Below are positions 25,598 to 34,894 of a stretch of DNA of 64,000 nt, one piece after another. The stretch is from Akkermansiaceae bacterium. GTDB taxonomy: Bacteria > Verrucomicrobiota > Verrucomicrobiia > Verrucomicrobiales > Akkermansiaceae. The DNA lies in NCBI GenBank assembly GCA_903919975.1, contig CAIXKE010000014.1, positions 62,001 through 126,000 of the forward strand. The letters run 5' to 3'. How positions within the stretch are numbered: the first letter of the stretch is position 1; every line of letters begins with the position of its first letter. The position numbers and the translations under genes are program-made. Under the pieces are notes generated by a model that was not told where the DNA came from, did no database searches, and saw nothing but the letters and a program-made list of their open reading frames with translations.

Positions 25598-27340
25598 ATG
25601 AAAAAAGGGGAGGTTCGGTCGGCAAATGGGAGATTTCGGTTCAGGCCGCGGCTGTTGGAAATTTTCAATGGCCGCTATGGGCGTGCGCAGCTTGGCAATG
25701 ATGTGATGGCTGGAGTCACCGTGGGCATGATTGCCCTGCCCTTGGCCCTCGCACTCGGCATCGCTAGCGTCCCCGCCGGGGTTGAGACTCCCTTTCCCGC
25801 TCCCGCACTCGGGATTTTCACGGCAATCATCGCAGGCTTTATCATTTCGACCTTGGGTGGCAGTCGCGTGCAGATCGGCGGGCCTACGGCGGCCTTTATT
25901 CCCATCATTCTGCTCATCATTGAAAAACACGGCTACGGCGGTTTGATGATGGCCAGCATCATGGCCGGCGTGATTCTCATCATCATGGGCTTGGCGAAAA
26001 TGGGTTCGCTCATCAAGTTCATCCCATGGCCCGTCACCAGCGGTTTCACCACCGGCATCGCGGTGGCGATCATGGCAACTCAAGCGGTCGGTTTTTTGGG
26101 AATTCAATCCAACAATCCTGCGCCGAGTGATTTTCTCGAACGGCTTCACTGGTTGTTCTATCATTTGTTTGATATCAATGTCCCAACTCTATTGCTGGCA
26201 ACCGCTTGTTTGATCGTGATCATTTTCTGGCCTCGCCTGGGGTTCCGACGAGTGCCGGGATCGATCGTGGCGATGTTTGGAGCCACGATTCTGGTGGCGG
26301 TATTCGGATGGCAGGAAAACCTTGGGATCGCCACCATCGGTTCGCAATTTGGCAGCGCGGCGATTCCGGCAAGGCTACCCCAGGTTTCTTGGCCGGAGTT
26401 TGATTGGATGATGATGCGCGATCTGATTGGCCCTGCCACGGCGATCGCAATCCTCGGAGCCATCGAGTCGCTGCTTTCCGCCGTGGTCGCGGATGGCTTG
26501 ACCAATGACCGGCATGACAGCAACACCGAACTTGTGGCGCAGGGTGTCGCCAATATCATCTGCCCGTTTTTCTGCGGCCTCCCCGCCACCGGAGCCATCG
26601 CCCGCACTTCCGCAAACGTCAACAACGGCGGCCGCTCGCCCGTTTCCGGCATCGTTCATTCACTGACATTGTTAGGGATTGTCCTATTGTTCGCGAAATG
26701 GGCCGCCTATGTGCCAATGGCGGCGATGTCCGCAGTGCTGGTCTTTGTCGCATTGCGAATGGGTGAATGGCATGAAATAAAACGCCTGCGTTTGATGCCT
26801 CGGAGTGATGCGGTGGTATTATTGACGACGTTCATGCTCACCGTCATTTTCGATCTCGTGATCGCGGTAGAGGTCGGCATGGTGTTAGCGGCGATCCTTT
26901 TCATCAGACGTGTTTCGGAAACCACCGAAGTGTCACAGGTGCTTGAGAGCGATGTGCTGGAATCTCCGGAGCAGCTCATGAACGGCAAGAAGATCCCGGA
27001 AGGGGTGCTTGTCTATCGGATTTTTGGCCCATTTCTTTTCGGCGCGGCCGAGAAGATGCAGGATGCGATCGAACGCGTGGAAGTGCTGCCGGCGGTCCTG
27101 ATCCTGCGCCTCCATCTAGTCACCGCCATGGATGCTACCGCGCTCAATGCGCTGGAAAGTGTCATCGAACGTTTCAAGAAACATGGCGGCACTGTGATTC
27201 TCAGCGGCTTGCACCGTCAACCGCTCGGCATGCTGCGCAAGGCGGGTTTCATCCAAGTCATCGGCCGGGCGAACCTTGTCGCGCACTTTGATGATGCGTT
27301 GACGCGGGCAAGAGAGATTCTCAGTGCTGATGCATCTTGA
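25598..27340 (+). CDS. SulP-family anion transporter with STAS domain
   Basis: Inner-membrane transporter for sulfate, bicarbonate or another anion; many SulP proteins are Na+- or H+-coupled. The start is the ATG seven bases after a perfect AAGGAGG, giving MKKGEVRSANGRF; an upstream in-frame opening is unlikely. The membrane core opens LGNDVMAGVTVGMIALPLALALGIA and includes GGSRVQIGGPTAAFIP and GAIESLLSAVVADGLT, all family hallmarks. A STAS domain covers about residues 465-560 (DATALNALESVIERFKKHGG). 580 residues. The strong ribosome site and the foldable leader stand out in a genome where such sites are rare. Confidence 0.93.
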   Translation: MKKGEVRSANGRFRFRPRLLEIFNGRYGRAQLGNDVMAGVTVGMIALPLALALGIASVPAGVETPFPAPALGIFTAIIAGFIISTLGGSRVQIGGPTAAFIPIILLIIEKHGYGGLMMASIMAGVILIIMGLAKMGSLIKFIPWPVTSGFTTGIAVAIMATQAVGFLGIQSNNPAPSDFLERLHWLFYHLFDINVPTLLLATACLIVIIFWPRLGFRRVPGSIVAMFGATILVAVFGWQENLGIATIGSQFGSAAIPARLPQVSWPEFDWMMMRDLIGPATAIAILGAIESLLSAVVADGLTNDRHDSNTELVAQGVANIICPFFCGLPATGAIARTSANVNNGGRSPVSGIVHSLTLLGIVLLFAKWAAYVPMAAMSAVLVFVALRMGEWHEIKRLRLMPRSDAVVLLTTFMLTVIFDLVIAVEVGMVLAAILFIRRVSETTEVSQVLESDVLESPEQLMNGKKIPEGVLVYRIFGPFLFGAAEKMQDAIERVEVLPAVLILRLHLVTAMDATALNALESVIERFKKHGGTVILSGLHRQPLGMLRKAGFIQVIGRANLVAHFDDALTRAREILSADAS

Positions 27341-27434
27341 TGCGGGATTTTTATCCATAGCCAAGTGATGACACCGGATTTATATTCGGAACCTAGGAAC
27401 GGTTTTTTCCAATCGTGCGGATGTGGACTGAGTC

Positions 27435-30110
27435 ATGAAAATCCACCAACTCAGCGTGGCCGAGGCGTTTGTCAGTCTGAACAGCAAGGCTGACGGGTTG
27501 GACGATGCGGAGGCGAAACGGCGACTCATGGAGTTTGGCCGCAACGAAGTGGAAAAGGTAGCGCGTGAATCCAGGTTACTCGCGTTTTCTAAGGAGTTCA
27601 CACATTTCTTCGCGCTCATCCTTTGGATTGCCGCAGGCTTGGCGTTTTTCGCAGATTGGAGCGAACCGGGGCAAGGCATGGCCACCCTCGGCGGCGCGAT
27701 CCTCGGCGTGATCGCGATTAACGGCGCGTTCTCATTCTGGCAGGCTTACCGCGCCGAACAGGCGCTGGAGGCACTGAAAAAACTGCTGCCGCACACCACC
27801 AAAGTCGCGCGTTCCGGCACAATCCTCCAGACGCCCTCGGCGGAACTCGTTCCCGGGGACGTGATTCTGCTAGAGTCCGGAGACATCGTCCCTGCGGATT
27901 GTCGGCTGATGGAGGCCTTCGGCGTGCGCGTCAACAATGCGACCATCACCGGTGAGTCGATTCCGGCATTCCGGGATGCCGAGCCCTGCGATGAGGCGGA
28001 TCTAATGCGGAGCCGTAATATTCTGTTAGCTGGCACATCGCTCGTCTCGGGCGAGGCCCGCGCCCTCGTCTTCGCCACGGGCGCGCATTCGGCCTTCGGT
28101 CAAATCGCCCGCCTCACTCAGGAAACCGGCGACACTGTTTCACCCTTGCAGCGCGAGATCAGCCGGGTCAGTCGCATCGTCGCGGCAATCTCACTTGCGC
28201 TCGGCGTGGGTTTTTTCTTCGTGGGACAAGCCCTCGGTCTGCCCTTCTGGGGAAACTTCATTTTCGCCATCGGCATCATCGTCGCCAACGTTCCGGAAGG
28301 ACTTCTTCCCACCGTCACGCTTTCGCTGGCGATGGCTTCCCAGCGCATGGCGAAACGCAACGCCCTCATCCGCCATCTGCCGGCCGTCGAAGCCCTTGGT
28401 TGCACCACGGTCATTTGCACCGATAAAACCGGCACCCTCACCCGCAACCGAATGTCGGTGAAGCGGATCTTCGTTTCCGACGGTATGCGCGAGGTCACTC
28501 CGGAAACGATCTCCGCGCTCCGTGGCACCTATCTGAATTTTTTCGAAGTGGCCTCACGTTGCCATGATTTGAAAAAGTCCGGTACCGAGTGGCTGGGTGA
28601 CCCCATGGAAGTCGCGCTCGTCCAACTCGCCGAGGCGGCGCTCGGCACTCTTGCGGATACCGACCGCATTCACGAGATTCCGTTTGATGCGCAAAACCGG
28701 CGACTCTCAACCATCCATGCATCGGCGGACGGGCCGGTGCTTTTCTGCAAGGGCGCTCCCGAAGTGGTGATTCCCCTTTGCAACCGTGTGGAAAAAGCTG
28801 GAGAAACCACCGATCTCAGCGCCGATTGCGCCTCCGCCTTCGTCAAGGCCGCCGAGGATATGGGGAAATCCGGACTGCGTGTGCTCGCATTCGCATGGCG
28901 AAAACTTGCTCCGGACATCGATCCCGCCACTGCCGATCATCACATGATTCTAACGGGTCTGGCGGGTCTCGAGGATCCGCCGCGTCCGGAGGTTCCCGCC
29001 GCACTGGAGCTTTGCCGCCAAGCCGGAATCAAGGTGATCATGGTCACCGGTGACCAACCGCAGACCGCGGAGGCCATCGCCAGGGAAACGGGATTGTTCC
29101 GATCGGAGCAACCCGTGGTCATCACGGGCAGCCAACTCGACCATTTTTCTAACATCCAGCTCCAACTCGCCTTGGACGCGCCGGAAATCCTCTTCGCTCG
29201 TGTGCGGGCGGATCAGAAAACGCGTATCGTCTCCGCCCTCAGAAAAAAACGCGAGATCGTCGCCGTCACCGGCGATGGCGTGAACGACGCACCGGCGCTC
29301 CGCATGGCGGACGTCGGCATCGCGATGGGCCTGAGCGGCACGGACGTGGCGCGCGAATCCGCGGACATGGTGCTCCTGGACGACAATTTCGCGAGCATCG
29401 TAGCCGCCATCGAGGAAGGTCGCGCCGTTTTTTCGAATATCCGTAATTTCCTGACTTATATTCTAACATCAAATGTGCCGGAGATCATCCCATACCTTGC
29501 GTTTGTCATCCTCCGCATTCCGTTGCCGCTCACCATCATCCAGATTCTCGCCGTGGACCTCGGCACCGACATGTTGCCTGCTCTCGGACTCGGCGCGGAA
29601 AAACCCGGCCCCGGAATCATGAAGTCGCCACCCCGCCCACGTTCGGAACGATTGTTGAGCGGTCCCTTGCTCGCACGGGCCTACCTGTTTCTCGGCATGA
29701 TGCAGGCCGCTGCGGCGATGTGCGCCTATGCCTTTGTGCTTCATGGCGGTGGCTGGAATGGCGGGCAAGCCCTGGCAGCGCATGACCCGCTCTACCGGCA
29801 AGCCACCACCGCCTGCCTCAGCGCCATCGTCGTCATGCAGATCGCCAATGTTTTCCTCTGCCGCAGCAACCGCCAATCGTTGTTTTCCCGCGGCTTTGCC
29901 GGCAATCGCCTCATCCTCATCGGCGTGGCTGCAGAGATCACCATCATTCTGCTGATCGACTACACTCCGGTGGGAAACGCGGTTTTCAACACCGCTCCGA
30001 TCGATCCGCAGGTTTGGCTTTTCATATTGCCCTTCGCCATCGCGATGATCGCCATCGAGGAAATCCGGAAATGGATCTGCCGGAGTCTGTTCCCAGCCCG
30101 AACCTCGTGA
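27435..30110 (+). CDS. P-type cation ATPase resembling Na,K-ATPase alpha subunits
   Basis: P2-type ion pump of 891 residues. Functional motifs: ITGES in the actuator domain, the phosphorylated Asp in ICTDKTGTLT (about residue 330), and GDGVNDAPAL. M4 reads IIVANVPEGLLPTVTLSLAM, and M5/M6 read YILTSNVPEIIPYLAF and ILAVDLGTDMLPALGLG. The PEGLL and DLGTDM versions are those of Na,K- and H,K-ATPases rather than of SERCA (PEGLPAVIT, NLVTDG). No beta-subunit gene is nearby. The transported ion is inferred, not shown. It follows the SulP gene by 94 bp and could be co-expressed with it. Confidence 0.92.
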   Translation: MKIHQLSVAEAFVSLNSKADGLDDAEAKRRLMEFGRNEVEKVARESRLLAFSKEFTHFFALILWIAAGLAFFADWSEPGQGMATLGGAILGVIAINGAFSFWQAYRAEQALEALKKLLPHTTKVARSGTILQTPSAELVPGDVILLESGDIVPADCRLMEAFGVRVNNATITGESIPAFRDAEPCDEADLMRSRNILLAGTSLVSGEARALVFATGAHSAFGQIARLTQETGDTVSPLQREISRVSRIVAAISLALGVGFFFVGQALGLPFWGNFIFAIGIIVANVPEGLLPTVTLSLAMASQRMAKRNALIRHLPAVEALGCTTVICTDKTGTLTRNRMSVKRIFVSDGMREVTPETISALRGTYLNFFEVASRCHDLKKSGTEWLGDPMEVALVQLAEAALGTLADTDRIHEIPFDAQNRRLSTIHASADGPVLFCKGAPEVVIPLCNRVEKAGETTDLSADCASAFVKAAEDMGKSGLRVLAFAWRKLAPDIDPATADHHMILTGLAGLEDPPRPEVPAALELCRQAGIKVIMVTGDQPQTAEAIARETGLFRSEQPVVITGSQLDHFSNIQLQLALDAPEILFARVRADQKTRIVSALRKKREIVAVTGDGVNDAPALRMADVGIAMGLSGTDVARESADMVLLDDNFASIVAAIEEGRAVFSNIRNFLTYILTSNVPEIIPYLAFVILRIPLPLTIIQILAVDLGTDMLPALGLGAEKPGPGIMKSPPRPRSERLLSGPLLARAYLFLGMMQAAAAMCAYAFVLHGGGWNGGQALAAHDPLYRQATTACLSAIVVMQIANVFLCRSNRQSLFSRGFAGNRLILIGVAAEITIILLIDYTPVGNAVFNTAPIDPQVWLFILPFAIAMIAIEEIRKWICRSLFPARTS

Positions 30111-30165
30111 ACATCAGCTCACACCCGTGCGAACCCAATAATCCCTCAATCCGATCAGCCGCGCA

Positions 30166-30939
30166 TTACTTCCCTTTCACCACCGGCCGGACGGGGACGC
30201 CTTTGCTGGCGAAATGGCGTTTCGCCTCGCCGACGGTGTGCATGCCAAAATGGAAAATACTGGCGGCGAGAACCGCATCCGCTTTGCCGCGATCCAGCAC
30301 GTCCACCATGTGATCGAGATTGCCCGCCCCGCCGCTGGCGATGACCGGGATGCCGACCGCCGAGGAAACCGCAGCGGTGAGTTCGATGTCGTAGCCAGCT
30401 TGGGTGCCGTCCGAGTCCATGCTAGTCAAAAGAATTTCACCGGCCCCGCGGCGCCAGACTTCTTTCGCCCACTCGACCACGTCGAGACCGACTGGGGTGC
30501 GGCCGCCGTGCGTGTAAACCCCCCATTTGCCGGGACCCTCGCGTTTGGCGTCGATGGCGACTACGATGCACTGGCTGCCGAAGGCCTTTGCCCCTTCATC
30601 GACGAGTCCTGGATTGGTGACGGCAGAGGTGTTGATGCCGACCTTATCCGCTCCTGCGAGCAACATTTCGCGCATGTTTTCCACTGTCCGGATCCCGCCG
30701 CCCACGGTGAGCGGGATGAAACAATGCTCGGCGGTGCGCCGGACCACATCGACCATCGTCGCGCGATTGTCGGATGAGGCGGTGATGTCGAGAAATACCA
30801 ACTCGTCCGCTTCCTGCGCGTTGTAGGCGATCGCCGCTTCCACGGGATCGCCGGCGTCGATCAGATCGACGAAATTAACCCCTTTGACCACGCGGCCATC
30901 GGTGACATCAAGGCAGGGGATGATTCGTTTCGCGAGCAC
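30166..30939 (-). CDS. hisF: Imidazole glycerol phosphate synthase, cyclase subunit
   Basis: HisF uses ammonia delivered by HisH to close the imidazole ring in histidine synthesis and releases AICAR. A beta/alpha barrel of 257 residues. The catalytic Asp residues are in [15 protein letters not shown] (about residue 11) and [10 protein letters not shown] (about 130). Phosphate-binding [10 protein letters not shown] and [13 protein letters not shown] are present. It starts with GTG. A CGGGGG/CCCCCG stem overlaps the start codon and could affect initiation. No other his gene is nearby. Confidence 0.97.
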   Translation of the reverse strand: MLAKRIIPCLDVTDGRVVKGVNFVDLIDAGDPVEAAIAYNAQEADELVFLDITASSDNRATMVDVVRRTAEHCFIPLTVGGGIRTVENMREMLLAGADKVGINTSAVTNPGLVDEGAKAFGSQCIVVAIDAKREGPGKWGVYTHGGRTPVGLDVVEWAKEVWRRGAGEILLTSMDSDGTQAGYDIELTAAVSSAVGIPVIASGGAGNLDHMVDVLDRGKADAVLAASIFHFGMHTVGEAKRHFASKGVPVRPVVKGK

Positions 30940-31019
30940 GGGGGGAACTTCGGGAGTGAAAGCCCCCGATGCAAGAGCGGAGCATAGTCCGATCCATCTT
31001 CATAAGGGATTTTTATCAC

Positions 31020-31120
31020 CGCCAAGACGCCAAGTCCGCCAAGAAAACTCAAAAACCATTACCAAGAAAGCGATTGGCTGTTTTCTCTCTGAACCTTGGC
31101 GGACTTGGCGCTTTAGCGTT
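31020..31120. repeat. Inverted pair of an AACGCCAAG-type intergenic repeat
   Basis: CGCCAAGTCCGCCAAG at 31028-31043 is a perfect 16-bp inverted repeat of 31095-31110, with a 51-bp loop. Each arm is part of a longer element; the right arm, read on the minus strand, matches the copy near grpE over about 45 bp with some mismatches. The pair lies between hisF and rpmE, both on the minus strand. Confidence 0.7.
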
Positions 31121-31236
31121 TAATTCAAAGTTTTTCGATGCATTGGCCCTGGAGCGGAGCACACAAAACGCCCGGCTGCGCGGGGCAGGCGGGCGTTTTG
31201 GAGAAATTGGTTGAAGCGGGAAAGAGCGGCTGGGGC

Positions 31237-31506
31237 TCAGTCGAGCTTCGGCTTGCCGACGCGGCGGACGGCACCGAAACGCTTCTGGAACTTGTCGATG
31301 CGGCCTTCGGTGTCCACAAACTGCGCAAGTCCGGTAAAGAACGGATGCGAGTCAGAGGTGATGCCGATCGAGATGAGGCTGTGCTCCACGCCGTCGATAA
31401 CTTCCTTCTTTTCAGAGGTTTTGGTCGAGCGCGAGATGAAGCGTTTGCCGGTGGTCATGTCCACGAAGACGACCGGATTGTATTTTGGATGAAGATCCTT
31501 TTTCAT
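31237..31506 (-). CDS. rpmE2: 50S ribosomal protein bL31, type B (zinc-independent)
   Basis: bL31 bridges the two subunits. The start giving MKKDLHPKYNPVVFVD is preferred; an in-frame upstream ORF start adds 22 unsupported residues. 89 residues with no cysteine at all, so it is the C-minus (type B) paralogue. Such forms are normally used under zinc limitation or as the only bL31. FISRSTKTSEKKE and DSHPFFTG are family segments. No Zur-like operator was recognised upstream. Confidence 0.92.
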   Translation of the reverse strand: MKKDLHPKYNPVVFVDMTTGKRFISRSTKTSEKKEVIDGVEHSLISIGITSDSHPFFTGLAQFVDTEGRIDKFQKRFGAVRRVGKPKLD

Positions 31507-32003
31507 GACAAGTTCTGGTAAACCGCCACGTTTCCGACGCGCCGGGGGCGGGAGAATCGCGAAAAACCTCACCCTGTCAAGCTGACACCGCCCGCAACCC
31601 GAACTTTTTTATCATGGATGCAGAAGCGTTCGGGATGTTTCATGCAATTTGCCGGTTTCACCTGAGTTCAGTCGCCGCAGTGTAACATTTAGACCGTTTG
31701 CCAAAAATAATTTCCGAAACCCCTCACAAAAGACGGATACAACCGTTTGAAGTAGGTGGGGTGACAGCATCTGCAATCCCCGCCAGCTTCCCAACGAGGA
31801 AACCTGCCCGCTTCCCGAGCTTGAGCAGGCAATGGCGTGTTGCCCGGATGGCGAGTCCCGCCGCTCAGTCCAAGATCCGCTCGCCGCGGCGCTTCACGGG
31901 CTGAGAGCGAGAAAGGAATACGGCAGACATTTTCTCGTCGGATGGGAAGGCTGTCCACCGGAATGGCAGGAGCCGTTCGCCTTTGATGTGGCTAGAATTT
32001 GAG
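31507..32003. other. Intergenic region without a supported gene
   Basis: About 500 bp between rpmE and rsmE. The short frames here have no start context, family motif or consistent codon pattern, and no strong hairpin or tandem repeat was seen. Confidence 0.5.
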
Positions 32004-32738
32004 CTAGGCCGAATACTCATATCTCAGCGCCGAGAGGCAGAAGAGTGTGGCGGTTTCGACGCGGAGCACGATGGAGCCGAGCGAGACGGGGAGGAATCCG
32101 GCTGCGAGGGCGGCAGTGGTTTCCTCAGGTGAGAAATCGCCTTCGGGCCCGACTAACAGAGTGGCGGCGGTGGTGCCGGGGTGGGCGTGGAGGACTTCGC
32201 GCAGGGGTTTTGCGCCGGGGGCGAGGGAAGCGATGAGTCGGAGGTGATGGGCTGCGGGCGGGACGCCCGCGCCACTTTCTAACCATCGATCGAAGGGTAG
32301 GGGATCGGCGATGCGGGGGAGCGTGTCTTGGCCGCATTGTTTGCAGGCTTCGAGGGCGTTGCGCCGCCACTTTTCGGATTTTCCGTCGCCGGGTTGGACG
32401 ATGGTGTGGCGGGTGACGAGCGGTTGGATGGCGGCGATGCCGAGCTCGACGGCTTTTTGGACGATGAGGTCCATGTTTTTTCCCTTCGGAATCGCTTGGG
32501 CCAGAGTGATGGTCGGCAAGGGCGCGGGCGGAAACTCGATCGAGCCGATGATTTTCAACGGGATTTGGTCGCGGGAAACCGAGAGCACTTCCGCTTCCGC
32601 ATGGCGGCCCTGGCCATCGAACACGGTGATGGTTTCACCGGGTTTGATGCGCAGGACTTGCGAGAGGTGGCGCGCCTCGTCGTTGGTGAGGGCGGGGTTT
32701 TTTTTCCAAGCTTCGGGTGGCAAGAGGAAGCGGGGCAT
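32004..32738 (-). CDS. rsmE: 16S rRNA (uridine1498-N3)-methyltransferase RsmE
   Basis: SPOUT-class methyltransferase that makes m3U1498 in 16S rRNA. The start MPRFLLPPEAWKKNPALT is the standard RsmE opening; the frame stays open upstream through dnaJ but that is a shadow. The PUA-like N-terminal domain has ARHLSQVLRIKPGE. The SPOUT domain has AVELGIAAIQPLVTRHT, the SAM-binding knot LLVGPEGDFSPEET and SLGSIVLRVETA. 244 residues. Last gene of a grpE-dnaJ-rsmE group, reached through a spacer of GTCTTGT-type repeats. Confidence 0.95.
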   Translation of the reverse strand: MPRFLLPPEAWKKNPALTNDEARHLSQVLRIKPGETITVFDGQGRHAEAEVLSVSRDQIPLKIIGSIEFPPAPLPTITLAQAIPKGKNMDLIVQKAVELGIAAIQPLVTRHTIVQPGDGKSEKWRRNALEACKQCGQDTLPRIADPLPFDRWLESGAGVPPAAHHLRLIASLAPGAKPLREVLHAHPGTTAATLLVGPEGDFSPEETTAALAAGFLPVSLGSIVLRVETATLFCLSALRYEYSA

Positions 32739-32806
32739 GGGTGAAGACTCAAGACTGTAAGACACAAGACACAAGACGAGAATGAAGACGAGAATGAAGA
32801 ATCCGA
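32739..32806 (-). repeat. GTCTTGN repeats in the dnaJ-rsmE spacer
   Basis: Reading toward rsmE on the minus strand, GTCTTGT occurs twice, then an 8-base GTCTTACA, then GTCTTGA and GTCTTCA just before the ATG. Upstream of these, a 12-bp unit (AGACGAGAATGA on the plus strand) is duplicated. Like the ribosomal-operon spacers, this is a leader made of ~7-bp units next to a start codon without a Shine-Dalgarno motif. Confidence 0.6.
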
Positions 32807-32844
32807 AATAAAGTGCGAAAGCCCTCTTCTCTTGTGTCTTTCCC

Positions 32845-33984
32845 TTATAAATCGAAGAAGCGTTTGGCTTTTTGGAAGAAGCCTTCCTGCATGGGCGAGT
32901 TGTGATCTCCGATGGATTCGGAGAAGGCGCGGAGTTTGTCTTGTTGCTCGTGGTTGAGCTTGGTGGGCACTTCCACTTGGACGCGGACGTTGAGATCGCC
33001 GCGGCGGCCGCCGGAGGAGAGGGTTGGCAAGCCTTTGTCGCGGAGACGGAAGACGGTGCCGCCTTGGGTGCCGGCGGGGATTTTGATCGAAGATTGGCCG
33101 TCGAGAGTGGGGACTTTGAGTTCACCGCCGAGGGCTGCTACGGAGAAGGGCAGCGGGACTTCGCAAAAGAGATCCGCGTCATCGCGTTGGAAGACGTCGT
33201 GGTCTTTGACGTGGAGGAAGACGTAGAGGTCGCCTGCCGCTCCGCCGCGGACGCCGGCATCGCCATTGCCGGACGAGCGGAGGCGGGTTCCGGTATCGAC
33301 GCCCGCCGGGATGCGGAGTTTGATCCGGCTATCGCGTTGGACGCGGCCCTCGCCTTTGCAGCTGGTGCATGGGTCGGAGATGGTTTGGCCGGCACCGCGG
33401 CATTCGGGGCAGGTGGATTGCTGGATGAAAATGCCAGCTTGTCGGGCGACGACGCCGTGGCCGCCACAAGTTTGGCAGACTTTTACGCCGCCAGAGCCCT
33501 TGGTGCCTTTGGCCGCGCAGGTATCGCAGGGGACGTAGCGTTCGATTTCGAGTTCCTTCTCGACACCGGCGGCAGCCTCTTCGAGCGAGATTTCGAGGTC
33601 GTAGCGGAGATCGCTGCCGCGAAGCTTGCCGGAGCTGGCGCGTCGGTTGCCGCCGCCGAAGAATTCCTCGAATCCGCCGCCGAAGGCGCCGCCAAACATC
33701 TGCGAGAACACGTCCATGGGATCGTGGAAACCGCCGCTGGGGCGGCCGCCGCCATTCTGGAATGCGGCGTGGCCGTAGCGGTCGTAGGCGGCGCGTTTGT
33801 CTGCATCGCTGAGCGCTTCGTAGGCTTCGCCGAGTTCCTTGAACTTGTCTTCGGCGGTGTGATCGCCGGGGTTTTTGTCCGGGTGAAATTTGACCGCGAG
33901 TTTGCGGTAGGCTTTCTTGATCTCGGCGGCATCCGCGTCGCGGGCGACGCCGAGGACTTCGTAATAGTCGCGTTTTTCAGCCAT
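32845..33984 (-). CDS. dnaJ: Chaperone protein DnaJ
   Basis: Hsp40 co-chaperone that stimulates the DnaK ATPase. J-domain with the HPD motif in [10 protein letters not shown] (about residue 33). A Gly/Phe-rich linker follows ([15 protein letters not shown]), then four zinc-binding repeats ([32 protein letters not shown]), then the C-terminal substrate domain. 379 residues, full length. It starts 6 bp after grpE, so the pair is co-transcribed. No CIRCE element was seen. Confidence 0.97.
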   Translation of the reverse strand: MAEKRDYYEVLGVARDADAAEIKKAYRKLAVKFHPDKNPGDHTAEDKFKELGEAYEALSDADKRAAYDRYGHAAFQNGGGRPSGGFHDPMDVFSQMFGGAFGGGFEEFFGGGNRRASSGKLRGSDLRYDLEISLEEAAAGVEKELEIERYVPCDTCAAKGTKGSGGVKVCQTCGGHGVVARQAGIFIQQSTCPECRGAGQTISDPCTSCKGEGRVQRDSRIKLRIPAGVDTGTRLRSSGNGDAGVRGGAAGDLYVFLHVKDHDVFQRDDADLFCEVPLPFSVAALGGELKVPTLDGQSSIKIPAGTQGGTVFRLRDKGLPTLSSGGRRGDLNVRVQVEVPTKLNHEQQDKLRAFSESIGDHNSPMQEGFFQKAKRFFDL

Positions 33985-33990
33985 GGGAAA

Positions 33991-34548
33991 TTACGCGTCG
34001 CCTCCTGCCGCTGGGGTAGGGAGTTTGGACACCACGACGCCGGCGGGGCGTAGCAGGCGGTCGCGAAGTTTGTAGCCGCGGCGGGTGATGCGCAGGATGC
34101 GGCCTTCTTCACCGGCGGCGCAATCTTCCTGAGCGACGGCTTCGTGGAGGTTGGGATCGAAGTTTCCGGTGGTCGGGATTTCCTCGACGCCTTGGGAGGA
34201 GAGGAATTCGTGGAGTTGCTTACGGACCATGTCCATGCCGATGTAGATCATGGAGGTGGGGTCTTGGGATGCGGCTTGCATGCCCATTTCGAAGTTGTCG
34301 ATGACGGGGAGGAGTTCTTCGAGCAGGCGCTGGTTCGAGTAGCGGATGGCTTCTTCGCGCTCGCGGGCGGTGCGTTTGCGGAGGTTTTCCATTTCCGCGG
34401 CGGTGCGCAGCGAAAGTTCCTTCCATTTCGCGACATCAGCTTCGAGTTCGTCCCATGGATCGAGGGCTGGGGGATCCTGGGCGGTTTCGGCTGCGGTGGT
34501 TTCAACCGGAGTTTCAGCGGCTTCGGGCGGATCGTTGTCGGCTTGCAT
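33991..34548 (-). CDS. grpE: Nucleotide exchange factor GrpE
   Basis: GrpE releases ADP from DnaK. The start MQADNDPPEAAETPVE is chosen; the longer in-frame opening would read through an intergenic repeat. An acidic N-terminal stretch is followed by the long coiled coil (ELEADVAKWKELSLRTAAEM, ENLRKRTAREREEAIRYSNQ) and the beta domain ending VAQEDCAAGEEGRILRITRRGYKLRDRLLRPA-type sequence, read in pieces. 185 residues. A CCCCGG/CCGGGG hairpin lies at 34585-34599 in its upstream region. Confidence 0.95.
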   Translation of the reverse strand: MQADNDPPEAAETPVETTAAETAQDPPALDPWDELEADVAKWKELSLRTAAEMENLRKRTAREREEAIRYSNQRLLEELLPVIDNFEMGMQAASQDPTSMIYIGMDMVRKQLHEFLSSQGVEEIPTTGNFDPNLHEAVAQEDCAAGEEGRILRITRRGYKLRDRLLRPAGVVVSKLPTPAAGGDA

Positions 34549-34621
34549 GGCCGATAGGTGTAGCCGCGAACGCCCGCGCGTCAACCCCGGGAACCGGGGC
34601 CGATGCATCAAAAACTTCAAA

Positions 34622-34670
34622 TTCAACGCCAAGACGCCAAGTTCGCCAAGGTTTGGAGAAAAAACTGCTC
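34622..34670. repeat. AACGCCAAGACGCCAAG-type repeat upstream of grpE
   Basis: CGCCAAGACGCCAAGTTCG and a following CCAAGG occupy 34627-34651. It is the third copy of the element seen as an inverted pair at 31020-31120, and the similarity continues into the flanking GGAGAAAAAACTG. Confidence 0.65.
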
Positions 34671-34835
34671 CCAAGATATTTTAGATGTCTCAGGATTTTT
34701 AATCACGGGGGAGACAATAATATTCCAGCTGCAATCAGTTTCCGCCAAACTTACAAACACCATATAATGCCATTAGCATTACCTGAAAGTCTGGTTAGAG
34801 CTTTAAAATCCTGCGCTGTGTCGGACATGCCTACT

Positions 34836-34869
34836 AAAAAAGCCGGGAGCCACGATGGTCCCCGGCTTT
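34836..34869 (-). terminator. Rho-independent terminator of the YXWGXW gene
   Basis: Perfect 9-bp stem AAAGCCGGG (34839-34847) / CCCGGCTTT (34861-34869). On the minus strand it is followed by a run of T. It lies about 25 bp past the stop of the minus-strand gene ending at 34895. Confidence 0.85.
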
Positions 34870-34894
34870 GATGGATGGTGATGAAAGATGCGGA

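Noticed and set aside
31612-31958. Short minus-strand frames between rpmE and rsmE as genes
   Set aside because: No motif, no credible start context and unstable composition; reported as empty intergenic sequence.
34549-34620. CIRCE-type operator upstream of grpE-dnaJ
   Set aside because: The TTAGCACTC-N9-GAGTGCTAA pattern is not present; only a G+C hairpin and an intergenic repeat are seen.
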